Of a DNA stretch of 30,529 nucleotides, positions 8,270-15,065 are shown piece by piece. The notes beneath the pieces are model-generated. The model was given only the letters and a program-made list of their open reading frames with translations. It ran no database searches and had not been told where the DNA came from. A program made the translations under genes and the position numbers. Every line of letters starts with the position of its first letter. The first letter of the stretch is position 1. This DNA is from CAIVAT01 sp964455285 (lineage in GTDB: Bacteria > Bacteroidota > Bacteroidia > Bacteroidales > FEN-979): NCBI GenBank assembly GCA_964455285.1, contig CAYVVG010000049.1:1-30529 (forward strand), given 5' to 3'.

Positions 8270-9829
8270 TTAATGACTGGCTGATGAGACGGCAGGCGCC
8301 GGACCTTTCCGCACCTGGGCGGCCAGGATGCCGATCTCGGCAATGAGAAGACCTGTAAAGATTACGGCAAATATCCAGAAGCTCAGCTGCACGGCGCCGG
8401 GGGTCACTTTTGAGATGGCGGCGATGGTGGGAAGAAGATCCTGGATGACCCAGGGTTGGCGGCCCACTTCGGCCACCACCCAGCCAAGCATCGAGGCGAT
8501 GTAAGCCAGGGGAATGGTCCAGAAAGCCGTATACAGGATGAACCGTTTCGAAGCGATCCTGTTTTTATAGGTCAGCCACAGCACCACCACGATCAACGCG
8601 AGGAAATGAAAACCCAGTCCTACCATGACGCGGAAAGAGTAAAACGATGTGGATACCGGCGGGATCAACTCATGCATATCCCTGCCGGAGTAGTAACCGT
8701 AACCGTAATGAGGAAAATTCGTTTCGAATCGGGCCAGTGCGGCCGACGACAGGCTGTCGTTCCCTGATTTCTTTGCATTGCGGTATTCGGCCAGGGCCTC
8801 AATGGCGCTGCGGCCCATCGCCGCCCTTTCCGCGTACGAGGGGATCTGGTGCAAGGGATTGCCATGCACCAGGTCGCGGATGCCCGGCACGTAGGCGTTG
8901 GCATCCAGGAACGCCATGTATGACAGCATGTTGGGGATCTCGACCTTAAAGGCGAAATTTTCTTTGCGGTGTTCGGGGGCCGACTTGTCTTTTTGAAGGA
9001 GTCCGATCACGGCGAGCGGGGCGTTTTGCTGGCCGTCGTAAAGGTTCTCCATCGCGGCAAATTTCATCGGCTGGTGTTTCGCAACGGCCCGGGCTGACCC
9101 GTCACCCGTGATGATGACCACCAGGATGGAGAACAGGCCGAACACGCCGGCTACCAGGATGCTATTACGGGCAAGGAGTTCCTCCCGCTTTTTCAGCAGG
9201 TACCAGGCGCTGATACCGATCACGAACAGGGATCCCAGCACGTATCCCTCCGAAACGGTGTGCAGGAATTTGTTGATGGCAACGGGAGAGAAAAGCACTT
9301 CCCAGAAGTTCACCATTTCGCTGCGCAGGGTGTCGGGGTTGAACTTCATCCCGACCGGATCCTGCATCCAGGCATTGGCGACGAGGATCCACAGTGCGGA
9401 GAGGTTGGAACCGATCGCAACCATCCAGGTGGAGAGGAGGTGAAACTTTTTTCCGACCTTGTTCCAGCCAAAGAACATCACGGCGATGAAGGTGCTTTCG
9501 AGGAAGAACGCCATGATCCCTTCGATGGCCAGGGGGGCGCCGAAGATATCGCCCACGAACCAGGAGTAATTCGACCAGTTGGTGCCGAACTGGAATTCCA
9601 TGATCAGCCCGGTGGCCACCCCGATGGCGAAGTTGATGCCGAAAAGGGTCATCCAGAACTTGGTGATGCGCTTCCATTCGGGATTCCCTGTTTTTACATA
9701 GAGGGTCTCCATGAAGGCGATGATGAACGACAGGCCGAGCGTGAGAGGCACGAAGAGCCAGTGGTACATCACCGTCATGGCAAACTGGGCCCGCGACCAG
9801 TCGACGAGTGAAAAATCAATGTGTTCCAT
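8270..9829 (-). CDS. cydA: Cytochrome bd quinol oxidase subunit I
   Basis: A 519-residue membrane protein, first gene of the five-gene operon. Expected heme ligands can be seen: His23 in MYHWLF (E. coli His19), His190 in FLHTVSEGY (His186) and Met402 in SFRVMVGLG (Met393). The quinol-binding region begins with KHQPMKFAAMENL. The long insert after it (about 265-390), including HYGYGYY before the next helix, resembles the long Q-loop form of E. coli rather than the short form. The GRQPW motif lies near the C terminus. The enzyme reduces O2 to water with menaquinol or ubiquinol and helps survival at low oxygen. A perfect -7 box lies 28 bp upstream. The divergent neighbour is birA. Confidence 0.97.
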   Translation of the reverse strand: MEHIDFSLVDWSRAQFAMTVMYHWLFVPLTLGLSFIIAFMETLYVKTGNPEWKRITKFWMTLFGINFAIGVATGLIMEFQFGTNWSNYSWFVGDIFGAPLAIEGIMAFFLESTFIAVMFFGWNKVGKKFHLLSTWMVAIGSNLSALWILVANAWMQDPVGMKFNPDTLRSEMVNFWEVLFSPVAINKFLHTVSEGYVLGSLFVIGISAWYLLKKREELLARNSILVAGVFGLFSILVVIITGDGSARAVAKHQPMKFAAMENLYDGQQNAPLAVIGLLQKDKSAPEHRKENFAFKVEIPNMLSYMAFLDANAYVPGIRDLVHGNPLHQIPSYAERAAMGRSAIEALAEYRNAKKSGNDSLSSAALARFETNFPHYGYGYYSGRDMHELIPPVSTSFYSFRVMVGLGFHFLALIVVVLWLTYKNRIASKRFILYTAFWTIPLAYIASMLGWVVAEVGRQPWVIQDLLPTIAAISKVTPGAVQLSFWIFAVIFTGLLIAEIGILAAQVRKGPAPAVSSASH

Positions 9830-9856
9830 ATGTTGGATTTAAATGGCTGTGACTTT

Positions 9857-9864
9857 CAAATGTA
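9857..9864 (-). promoter_or_regulatory. -7 box of the cydAB operon
   Basis: TACATTTG on the minus strand matches TAnnTTTG exactly and lies 27 nt before the cydA ATG. I find no clear TTTG 19-21 nt further upstream. A 13-bp inverted repeat, CGATC-ACG-GATCG, lies at 9932-9944 in the same divergent spacer and could be a regulator site; that is speculative. Confidence 0.55.
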
Positions 9865-9957
9865 TGAAATAAATGGAAATGTTGCCGGCGAATGCGACCA
9901 GAGTGAAAACTTCCTTGTGACAATGAGTCAACGATCACGGATCGCGCGAAAATTCAT

Positions 9958-9964
9958 TATTTTG
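9958..9964 (+). promoter_or_regulatory. Possible -7 box of birA
   Basis: TATTTTG, one nucleotide shorter than TAnnTTTG, lies 20 nt before the TTG start of birA. There is no recognisable -33 box at the usual distance. If used, the leader would be only about 15 nt. Confidence 0.4.
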
Positions 9965-9984
9965 CACGGTGAAAATTCCTCCCA

Positions 9985-10767
9985 TTGATCGGTGAACCCC
10001 TGATCGAGCTCTCCTGTGTTGATTCCACCAACACGTATGTCGCCGGCCTTCTGTCCGGTGATGGGCTGACTGATGGCGCCGTGGTGTGGGCGCACGAACA
10101 GTTTGCGGGAAGGGGCCAGCAGGACCATGTGTGGCTGAGCGAACCGGGAAAGAACCTGACCTTCACGGTGTGCCTGCGCCCGTGCTTTTTAGCGCCGGAG
10201 CGGCAGTTCAGCCTGAACCAGGCGGTCGCAACGGGCATGGCCGACCTGGTGGGTTCCTTTCTCTCAGGGGTGTGCGGAGTTGCCGCGGAAGGCTCTGAAT
10301 CTCCGCCTTTTCCCGTGAGGATCAAATGGCCCAACGATATCTATGCAGGCACGCGGAAGATGGGAGGGATCCTCATCGAACACAGGATCATGGGCGCTAC
10401 AATCGATTTCACCATCGCCGGCATCGGGTTGAATATCAACCAGGTCGTCTTCCCCCCGGAATTGCCGAATCCCGTATCGCTGGCCCAGTTGCTTGGCCGG
10501 GAGGTGCCGGTGCGGGAGGTGCTGGACAGTGCCTTGCATTTCCTGGATATGCGTTACCGTGCGCTGCGGAATGATCCGGTTTTCCTTCAACAGGAGTATG
10601 ACAGCACATTGTTGGGATTCGGCGAATGGAGGACCTTTGTAAAGGAAGGAGAACCTTTCGATGGCAAGATCGTCGGTACCGACCCTTACGGCCGGCTCAG
10701 GGTGTTGCATCGGAACGGGACCCTGCATGCTTATGCGCACCCGGAGGTAATGATGCTGATGTGCTGA
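9985..10767 (+). CDS. birA: Biotin--[acetyl-CoA-carboxylase] ligase, catalytic-only form
   Basis: 260 residues with the biotin protein ligase core: DSTNTYV, WAHEQFAGRGQQ (biotinyl-AMP loop, usually GRGRxGR), VRIKWPNDIYAGTRKMGGILIE and IAGIGLNIN. A small C-terminal SH3-like domain follows (GEPFDGKIVGTDPYGRLRVL). There is no N-terminal helix-turn-helix, so it should be an enzyme only, not a repressor. It activates biotin with ATP and attaches it to carboxylase carrier domains in the cytoplasm. The start is TTG: the frame has a TGA stop 15 nt upstream and no ATG before the conserved region. The last five codons and the stop lie inside an 8-bp tandem repeat, so the C-terminal residues MMLMC are repeat-encoded. 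Confidence 0.93.
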   Translation: MIGEPLIELSCVDSTNTYVAGLLSGDGLTDGAVVWAHEQFAGRGQQDHVWLSEPGKNLTFTVCLRPCFLAPERQFSLNQAVATGMADLVGSFLSGVCGVAAEGSESPPFPVRIKWPNDIYAGTRKMGGILIEHRIMGATIDFTIAGIGLNINQVVFPPELPNPVSLAQLLGREVPVREVLDSALHFLDMRYRALRNDPVFLQQEYDSTLLGFGEWRTFVKEGEPFDGKIVGTDPYGRLRVLHRNGTLHAYAHPEVMMLMC

Positions 10768-10785
10768 TGTGCTGATGTGCTGATT
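10751..10785 (+). repeat. 8-bp tandem array GCTGATGT over the birA stop
   Basis: About four units of GCTGATGT, one TGA per unit (at 10757, 10765, 10773 and 10781). The period of 8 shifts the frame each time, so every forward frame is closed. The birA stop codon (10765-10767) is one of these TGAs. Two more units (10830-10844) follow on the far side of a GC-rich hairpin element, as if that element had inserted into the array. A related short 7-bp repeat (TCGTAAA twice) is at about 10848-10861. Confidence 0.85.
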
Positions 10786-10828
10786 CCCCTCCCTGTTTGG
10801 GGAGGGGTGGCCGCAGGCCGGGGTGGGT
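10786..10828. repeat. GC-rich palindromic intergenic element, copy 1
   Basis: CCCCTCCC (10786-10793) and GGGAGGGG (10800-10807) form an 8-bp perfect stem with a 6-nt loop. It is followed by GGCC-GCA-GGCC and GGGGTGGGTT. A similar element lies at 19848-19886. It splits an 8-bp tandem array. There is no U-tract, so it is not a standard terminator; it looks like a dispersed REP-like element. Confidence 0.65.
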
Positions 10829-10861
10829 TGCTGATGTGCTGATCAGATCGTAAATCGTAAA

Positions 10862-11629
10862 TTACCTGTTGTATCTCTTCCCGAACATCAGGCTCACGTA
10901 GAGCGTGAGAAAGAGGCTCTGTTTCGGGTTTTCGGCCATGATGGCCACGGGGATGGGGGAGTAGTCGAGGGTGGCGCCGGCTTCGATGGAGCTTACCTGC
11001 CGGCTGCGGGTGCCGAATTCGAAATCGAGACCGGTTTTGGCATAGGCGCCGGGGTGAAGGCCTATCCGTGAAAATCCTTTCAGGAAGGAGCCCCGTCCGT
11101 ATATGTTATCGGTGAAATGCACGGCCGGATCATAGCGTTCCTCCTGGATCTCGTAATCGGTGAACCCGCTGTTGAAGTGCACGATGTAGAGATAGACCGG
11201 CTTGGCAAAAGCCACCGAGATGCCGCCGTGGTAGATCCAGCTCAGCTGCACCCCGCCCCAGTAAGGTTTCCGGTTGAGGATGCGCTGCTGCCCCACGCCC
11301 CCGCGCAGGAACCATACATAGTTGAGCTTGCCGTAGATATACGAACGGGAGTCGGAAAAGTAGGGATTGATCGTCTTAACCTCCTTGGAGGATTTGTAGG
11401 TAGAGAATTCTATCTCCCAGGCGAACTGCCGCAGGGCCGTTCGGTTATGGCCTTTGCGGAACCTGAGCCCCCAGCCGTTCGAGTGGATCATGCCGCCCAG
11501 GCTCCACTGTTTTTCAAGCAGCACATTTTCAGGCAGGGTGTCCGCGTCGGGCCTGTCGAACTGGGCATTCGCCCCGTTAACGGCAAACAGGCCCAGCAGG
11601 AGGATCATCGGTAAGACAATGCGGTACAT
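10862..11629 (-). CDS. Predicted outer-membrane beta-barrel protein, function unknown
   Basis: 255 residues from the ATG at 11629. The open frame reaches 20 codons further, but those residues do not look like a signal peptide, while MYRIVLPMILLLGLFAVNGANAQ does. The mature part alternates polar and hydrophobic residues in aromatic-rich strands (GGMIHSNGWGLRFRKGH, SYIYGKLNYVWFLRGGVGQQ, QSLFLTLYVSLMFGKRYNR) and ends close to a typical outer-membrane C terminus. I do not recognise a characterised family; it resembles conserved Bacteroidota barrel proteins of about 250 residues. It has its own -7 box directly abutting the terminator of the upstream small gene, so it seems to be transcribed alone. 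Confidence 0.75.
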   Translation of the reverse strand: MYRIVLPMILLLGLFAVNGANAQFDRPDADTLPENVLLEKQWSLGGMIHSNGWGLRFRKGHNRTALRQFAWEIEFSTYKSSKEVKTINPYFSDSRSYIYGKLNYVWFLRGGVGQQRILNRKPYWGGVQLSWIYHGGISVAFAKPVYLYIVHFNSGFTDYEIQEERYDPAVHFTDNIYGRGSFLKGFSRIGLHPGAYAKTGLDFEFGTRSRQVSSIEAGATLDYSPIPVAIMAENPKQSLFLTLYVSLMFGKRYNR

Positions 11630-11651
11630 CGGGTGAGCGACAGGAGTGGAA

Positions 11652-11659
11652 CAAAGGTA
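11652..11659 (-). promoter_or_regulatory. -7 box of the outer-membrane barrel gene
   Basis: TACCTTTG on the minus strand is a perfect -7 match, 22 nt before the ATG at 11629. It shares its first base region with the U-tract of the preceding terminator (TTTTTTACCTTTG). No clear -33 box is seen; the terminator stem occupies that position. Confidence 0.55.
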
Positions 11660-11692
11660 AAAAAGAAATGGGAAGCCTGAGCCTCCCATTTC
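11659..11692 (-). terminator. Intrinsic terminator of the small lipoprotein gene
   Basis: On the minus strand a 12-bp stem (GAAATGGGAGGC with GCTTCCCATTTC, one G-U pair) closes a 4-nt loop and is followed at once by six T residues. It starts 24 bp after the stop codon of the 40-residue lipoprotein gene. This is the clearest rho-independent terminator in the window. Confidence 0.92.
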
Positions 11693-11716
11693 CGGTAAAA
11701 AAGAAGTTACTGCCGG

Positions 11717-11839
11717 TTAACGTCGTTCCATTTGGTATCTTTGCTTCTCGCCATAGGCAGCGCAACGCTGGTTGGAGGTGCAAGATACGACGATGCTGGT
11801 CAGAACGGCGGCCAATATAACAAATAAGATCTTTTTCAT
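11717..11839 (-). CDS. 40-residue lipoprotein with its own transcription unit
   Basis: A tiny gene: MKKILFVILAAVLTSIVVSC is a lipoprotein signal with Cys20 after VVS, leaving a mature peptide of 21 residues (Cys20 to Arg40) with the motif CAAYGEKQRYQ. It is supported as a real gene by a complete promoter upstream (-33 TTTG, 19 nt, -7 TACTTTTG) and a strong intrinsic terminator downstream. The mRNA would be only about 210 nt. The mature part has a second Cys (Cys26) and is basic. I cannot assign a function; short lipoproteins of this style with a Cys-x-x-Tyr motif seem common in Bacteroidota, but I could not verify a family. It may have a structural or envelope role. Confidence 0.82.
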   Translation of the reverse strand: MKKILFVILAAVLTSIVVSCTSNQRCAAYGEKQRYQMERR

Positions 11840-11873
11840 GATGATGCCCCTGATTTTCGATTGATTAGCGTTG

Positions 11874-11904
11874 CAAAAGTACGGCTTATACACATATGAA
11901 CAAA
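11874..11904 (-). promoter_or_regulatory. Full-consensus promoter of the 40-residue lipoprotein
   Basis: On the minus strand TTTG (11901-11904), a 19-nt spacer and TACTTTTG (11874-11881) match both Bacteroidota boxes exactly. Transcription would start near 11868-11870, about 30 nt before the ATG at 11839. This is the best promoter in the window. Confidence 0.88.
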
Positions 11905-11919
11905 CAAATTTGCCATTTA

Positions 11920-11951
11920 TTGCATAAAGTTATTAACGGCCGATAGTTTAT
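11920..11951 (+). promoter_or_regulatory. Probable promoter of ung
   Basis: TTG (11920-11922), a 21-nt spacer and TAGTTTAT (11944-11951, two bases off TAnnTTTG at its end) precede the ung ATG at 11956 by only 4 nt. This implies a nearly leaderless mRNA. It is divergent from and close to the lipoprotein promoter. Confidence 0.45.
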
Positions 11952-11955
11952 AAAT

Positions 11956-12645
11956 ATGGAGGATAGCGTGGATCCGGTGATCGAGGAGAGCTGGAAGGAG
12001 GTGCTCAGGGATGAATTTGCCAGGCCCTATTTTCCGGCACTCAGGGCATTCCTGATGGAGGAGAAGAGAAAATACCGGGTGTTCCCGCCGGGTAGCCTGA
12101 TATTCAACGCGTTCAATCACACGCCGTTCGACCGCGTCCGCGTAGTGCTGCTCGGCCAGGATCCCTATCATGGGGCGGGACAGGCCCATGGCCTCTGTTT
12201 CTCGGTGCCGGCCGGTGTGCCTAAACCGCCTTCGCTGATCAACATTTTCAAAGAATTGAGATCGGACCTGGGCATTGCCGAGCCTGCCACGGGCGACCTG
12301 ACGCGGTGGGCCGACCGTGGCGTGCTGCTGCTCAATGCCATCCTGACGGTACGGGAGAATATGGCGGCCTCGCACCACAACCGGGGGTGGGAGAACTTCA
12401 CCGACGAGGCGATCCGGCAGCTTTCGCAGCGCCGGTGCGGACTCGTCTTCCTGCTCTGGGGGAATTACGCCATCGCCAAACGGTCGCTGATCGACGACTC
12501 GCGGCACCTTGTGCTGACCACCGTGCACCCCTCGCCGCTCTCCGTCACCCGCGGATTTTTCGGCTGCCGGCATTTCTCAAAGGCCAATGCTTACCTGGCA
12601 AGCCAGGGTCTTGACCCCATCGACTGGAACCTGGAAAACCAATGA
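11956..12645 (+). CDS. ung: Uracil-DNA glycosylase, family 1
   Basis: 229 residues, the normal size. Diagnostic motifs are present: LLGQDPYHG (the Asp of DPYH activates water), FSVPAGVPKPPSLINIFKEL, GVLLLNAILTV and VHPSPLS (the His and the DNA-intercalating loop). The enzyme removes uracil from DNA to start base-excision repair in the cytoplasm. The ATG at 11956 follows a possible promoter by a few bases, and no better upstream start is visible. The stop codon lies within a 7-bp CAATGAG array, and the next gene starts 49 bp later. Confidence 0.97.
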   Translation: MEDSVDPVIEESWKEVLRDEFARPYFPALRAFLMEEKRKYRVFPPGSLIFNAFNHTPFDRVRVVLLGQDPYHGAGQAHGLCFSVPAGVPKPPSLINIFKELRSDLGIAEPATGDLTRWADRGVLLLNAILTVRENMAASHHNRGWENFTDEAIRQLSQRRCGLVFLLWGNYAIAKRSLIDDSRHLVLTTVHPSPLSVTRGFFGCRHFSKANAYLASQGLDPIDWNLENQ

Positions 12646-12670
12646 GCAATGAACAATGAGCAATGAGCAG
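12640..12670 (+). repeat. 7-bp tandem array CAATGAG/CAATGAA over the ung stop
   Basis: TGA occurs at 12643 (the ung stop), 12650, 12657 and 12664, exactly every 7 bases, closing all three forward frames. An inverted version of the same repeat follows at 12706-12748 within the next gene, so the two can pair as a long stem around the next start codon. Confidence 0.85.
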
Positions 12671-12694
12671 TAATCGGGAATTTTATATTCAATC

Positions 12695-13849
12695 ATGAAA
12701 AGAGGCCATTGTTCATTCTTCATTCTTCATTGTTCATTGCTCATTGCTCTGTCGTCCTGCAACAAAACTATTGATTATCAGTCCATCCCGGTTGCCACTC
12801 CCTATACCTTCGCCATCCCGGAACATTTTCCGACAAAGCTCAACATCCCGCCCGACAACCCCATGACCGTCGAGGGCGTTGCCCTGGGACGGTTCCTGTT
12901 CTACGACGGCCGGCTTTCGGGGCGTACCCATCCCGATTCGCTGATGACCTGCGCCACCTGCCACATCCAGGCCAGCGGGTTCGAGTGCGGGGTTGACCAT
13001 CCCAATTTCACCGGCGGGCGCCCCCACGGACTTGCGGGAGTGGAAACCCCGCATGTCATGCTGCCGCTGGTCAACCTTGTGTGGAACGGGGAAGGCTACC
13101 TGTGGAACGGGGCCGTTGGTCCCGGCAACCCTGCACAGGGTGGCGGAAATATCGAATCGATCGTGCTTGCCACGCTGACCGACCCGAACGAACTGGCCGG
13201 TGATACAGCACGGATTGCGGCGCTGTTCCAATCCCTGCCCGGCTACCCGGCGCTGTTCGGCAAAGCATTCGGGTCGCCGCGCGTGACGGCGAAAAACATC
13301 GCCCGGGCCATCGCCCAGTTCGTGCGCACGCTCGTCTCGGCCGATTCGAAGTTCGACCGTTTCCTGCGCGGCGAGATCAACCTCAGTCCGTCGGAGCGTA
13401 GCGGCTACGTCATTTTCATGACCGAGCAGGGGGGCGACTGCTTCCACTGCCACGGCGGGGAGGGAAACCCCCTCTTTACAACCCACCTCTTCTACAACAA
13501 CGGAAAGGATTCGGTGTTCGCCGATCCCCTCGACCGGTCATCGGTGACGGGCTACACGGCCGATATCGGCGCCTACAAGGCGCCCACCCTTCGGAACCTG
13601 GCCTTCACGGCACCTTATATGCACGACGGGCGGTTCAGGACCCTTGACGAAGTGTTGACCTTCTACAACAGTGGGCTGGTACGGTCGCCTTCGATCAGTC
13701 CGCTCATGCACCATATCGCCACCGGCGGCGTGCGGCTTACTCCTGCGAAGCTGGCCGACCTCAAGGCTTTCCTGCTGACCCTCACCGACAGCAGTTTTGT
13801 GACAAACCCCGCCTTTTCGCGACCGTTGCAGTTCCCGGATGAAAATTAG
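12695..13849 (+). CDS. Di-heme cytochrome c peroxidase, MauG/MbnH-type, lipoprotein
   Basis: 384 residues with two CxxCH heme c sites, CATCH (86-90) and CFHCH (249-253), and the family motif PYMHDGRFRTLDEV (from 307). This is the bacterial di-heme peroxidase/MauG superfamily, which either reduces H2O2 or oxidises Trp residues of partner proteins, as MbnH does for MbnP. The N terminus is hydrophobic and ends in ALSSC (Cys22), a lipobox, so it should be anchored and face the periplasm. Most of that signal peptide is encoded by the inverted 7-bp repeat at 12706-12748. An MbnP-like gene is 10 kb away on the other strand. Peroxidase versus MbnH-like activity cannot be decided from the sequence alone. 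Confidence 0.9.
   Translation: MKRGHCSFFILHCSLLIALSSCNKTIDYQSIPVATPYTFAIPEHFPTKLNIPPDNPMTVEGVALGRFLFYDGRLSGRTHPDSLMTCATCHIQASGFECGVDHPNFTGGRPHGLAGVETPHVMLPLVNLVWNGEGYLWNGAVGPGNPAQGGGNIESIVLATLTDPNELAGDTARIAALFQSLPGYPALFGKAFGSPRVTAKNIARAIAQFVRTLVSADSKFDRFLRGEINLSPSERSGYVIFMTEQGGDCFHCHGGEGNPLFTTHLFYNNGKDSVFADPLDRSSVTGYTADIGAYKAPTLRNLAFTAPYMHDGRFRTLDEVLTFYNSGLVRSPSISPLMHHIATGGVRLTPAKLADLKAFLLTLTDSSFVTNPAFSRPLQFPDEN
12706..12748 (+). repeat. Inverted copy of the 7-bp repeat, coding for a signal peptide
   Basis: About six units of TTCATTC/TTCATTG/CTCATTG, the reverse complement of the array at 12640-12670. Read in the frame of the di-heme peroxidase they encode most of the hydrophobic core of its lipoprotein signal peptide. 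Confidence 0.85.
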
Positions 13850-13852
13850 CGC

Positions 13853-13860
13853 TATTTTTG
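13853..13860 (+). promoter_or_regulatory. -7 box just before ispE
   Basis: TATTTTTG is a perfect TAnnTTTG match ending 4 nt before the ispE ATG at 13865. A TTG lies 24 nt upstream (13826-13828), slightly far. Transcription would begin at or next to the ATG, giving a leaderless mRNA. It sits between the stop of the peroxidase gene and ispE. Confidence 0.5.
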
Positions 13861-13864
13861 AACC

Positions 13865-14746
13865 ATGATCCGGTTCCCCAACTGTAAGATCAACCTCGGC
13901 CTGAACGTAGTCGCCCGCCGGCCCGACGGTTTTCATGATATCGAAACCGTATTCCATCCCGTCCCGCTCTGCGACATCCTCGAGATCGTTCCCTCGCCCG
14001 ACCGGCAGCTGCACTTCACAGCATCCGGTCTTCCCATTCCCGGCGACCCGGAAAAGAACCTGGTAGTGAAGGCTTTTCGCTTGCTGAACGAGGAGTTCGG
14101 GATCCCCCCGGTGGAGATATTCCTGCACAAAGTGATCCTGATGGGTAGCGGGCTGGGCGGCGGCTCTTCCGACGGCGCCTTTGCCTTATCCATGTTGAAC
14201 GACCTGTTCTCGTTGGGTCTTTCACAGGAACAACTGATTGCCCGGGCGGCCCGGCTGGGGAGCGACTGTCCCTTCTTCCTGCTGAACCGTCCCGTATGGG
14301 CTGCCGGGAAAGGAGAGTTGTTCGGCGACGACGCCCCTTCGCTGTCGGGATACTGGCTGGCGCTGGCGGTGCCCGGCCTCCACGTTTCCACTGCCGAAGC
14401 CTATGCCATGATCACCCCGGCTATTCCGGCGGAATCCCTTTCCGCGATCATGAAACTTTCTGTAAAGGAGTGGCGCGGCCGGCTGGTAAACGATTTCGAG
14501 GAGCCGGTATCGGAGAAATTTCCGGTGATCGGCGAGATCAGGGAAAGCCTGTACCGTGCCGGCGCCCTGTACGCCGCCATGAGCGGCAGTGGCTCGGCGG
14601 TGTACGGGATCTTCGACCGGAAACCTGATATGGAGCGGAGCGGGTCGGGGGACCCGCCCCAACTTAACAGACCCGGACAATGGCACGTACAGGTGATGCG
14701 TATTCCCGGTGTATTATCTCCCCGCGAGGAATCTTCAATCCCGTGA
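13865..14746 (+). CDS. ispE: 4-diphosphocytidyl-2-C-methyl-D-erythritol kinase
   Basis: 293 residues of the GHMP kinase family. It shows the IspE N terminus (PNCKINLGLNVVARRPDGFHDIETVF), the glycine-rich ATP loop LMGSGLGGGSSDGA (92-105), the catalytic Asp region LGSDCPFFL and the third motif MSGSGSAVYGIF. It phosphorylates CDP-ME in the MEP route to isoprenoid precursors, in the cytoplasm. The Pro usually found before the ATP loop (IPxGAGLGGG) is Leu here. After the third motif the tail of about 40 residues is rich in Pro, Gly and Ser (SGSGDPPQLNRPGQ) and may be a lineage-specific or drifted end. The gene starts 15 bp after the peroxidase gene but appears to have its own -7 box. Confidence 0.95.
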   Translation: MIRFPNCKINLGLNVVARRPDGFHDIETVFHPVPLCDILEIVPSPDRQLHFTASGLPIPGDPEKNLVVKAFRLLNEEFGIPPVEIFLHKVILMGSGLGGGSSDGAFALSMLNDLFSLGLSQEQLIARAARLGSDCPFFLLNRPVWAAGKGELFGDDAPSLSGYWLALAVPGLHVSTAEAYAMITPAIPAESLSAIMKLSVKEWRGRLVNDFEEPVSEKFPVIGEIRESLYRAGALYAAMSGSGSAVYGIFDRKPDMERSGSGDPPQLNRPGQWHVQVMRIPGVLSPREESSIP

Positions 14747-14950
14747 TTGTCAAACCTGATTACCTTATGGGTTCTTTAAGGTGAAGGAACCACGATATTG
14801 AAAGTACGGATCCATAATGATCCATAATAAGGTAATAAGGTCAGAGGATCTCCGCGTGACATTTTCTACCAAGGTCCGGAAAGTGCAGGAATAAGGTTTT
14901 TGCGAAATTGACTGTATTCCATCAGTTAACATTTAACGATTCGCCAAAAA

Positions 14951-14990
14951 ACACTTAGTGGCACTTAGTGCACTAAGTGCCTCAGTGGTT
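14951..14990. repeat. Palindromic CACTTAGTG repeat
   Basis: The core at 14960-14981 is a perfect 22-bp palindrome built from GGCACTTAGTG and its complement. The unit CACTTAGTG occurs twice directly before it, and the imperfect flanks (AAAACAC... and ...GTGGTTTT) extend the symmetry. It could fold as a cruciform or bind a dimeric protein. It looks like another dispersed intergenic repeat. Confidence 0.75.
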
Positions 14991-15065
14991 TTACTCCCTG
15001 GTAATGCCGACCACCGTTAAACCGACCTTCCTGTCAATCTGAAGATCCTTGCGATCACGACCGGA

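Noticed and set aside
9932..9944. Regulator site (CGATC-ACG-GATCG) in the birA-cydA spacer
   Set aside because: The arms are only 5 bp and match no oxygen or metal regulator site I can name; noted in the cydA promoter entry only.
10786..10828. Intrinsic terminator of birA
   Set aside because: The stem is strong but has no U-tract on either strand and the sequence recurs elsewhere, so it is treated as a repeat element.
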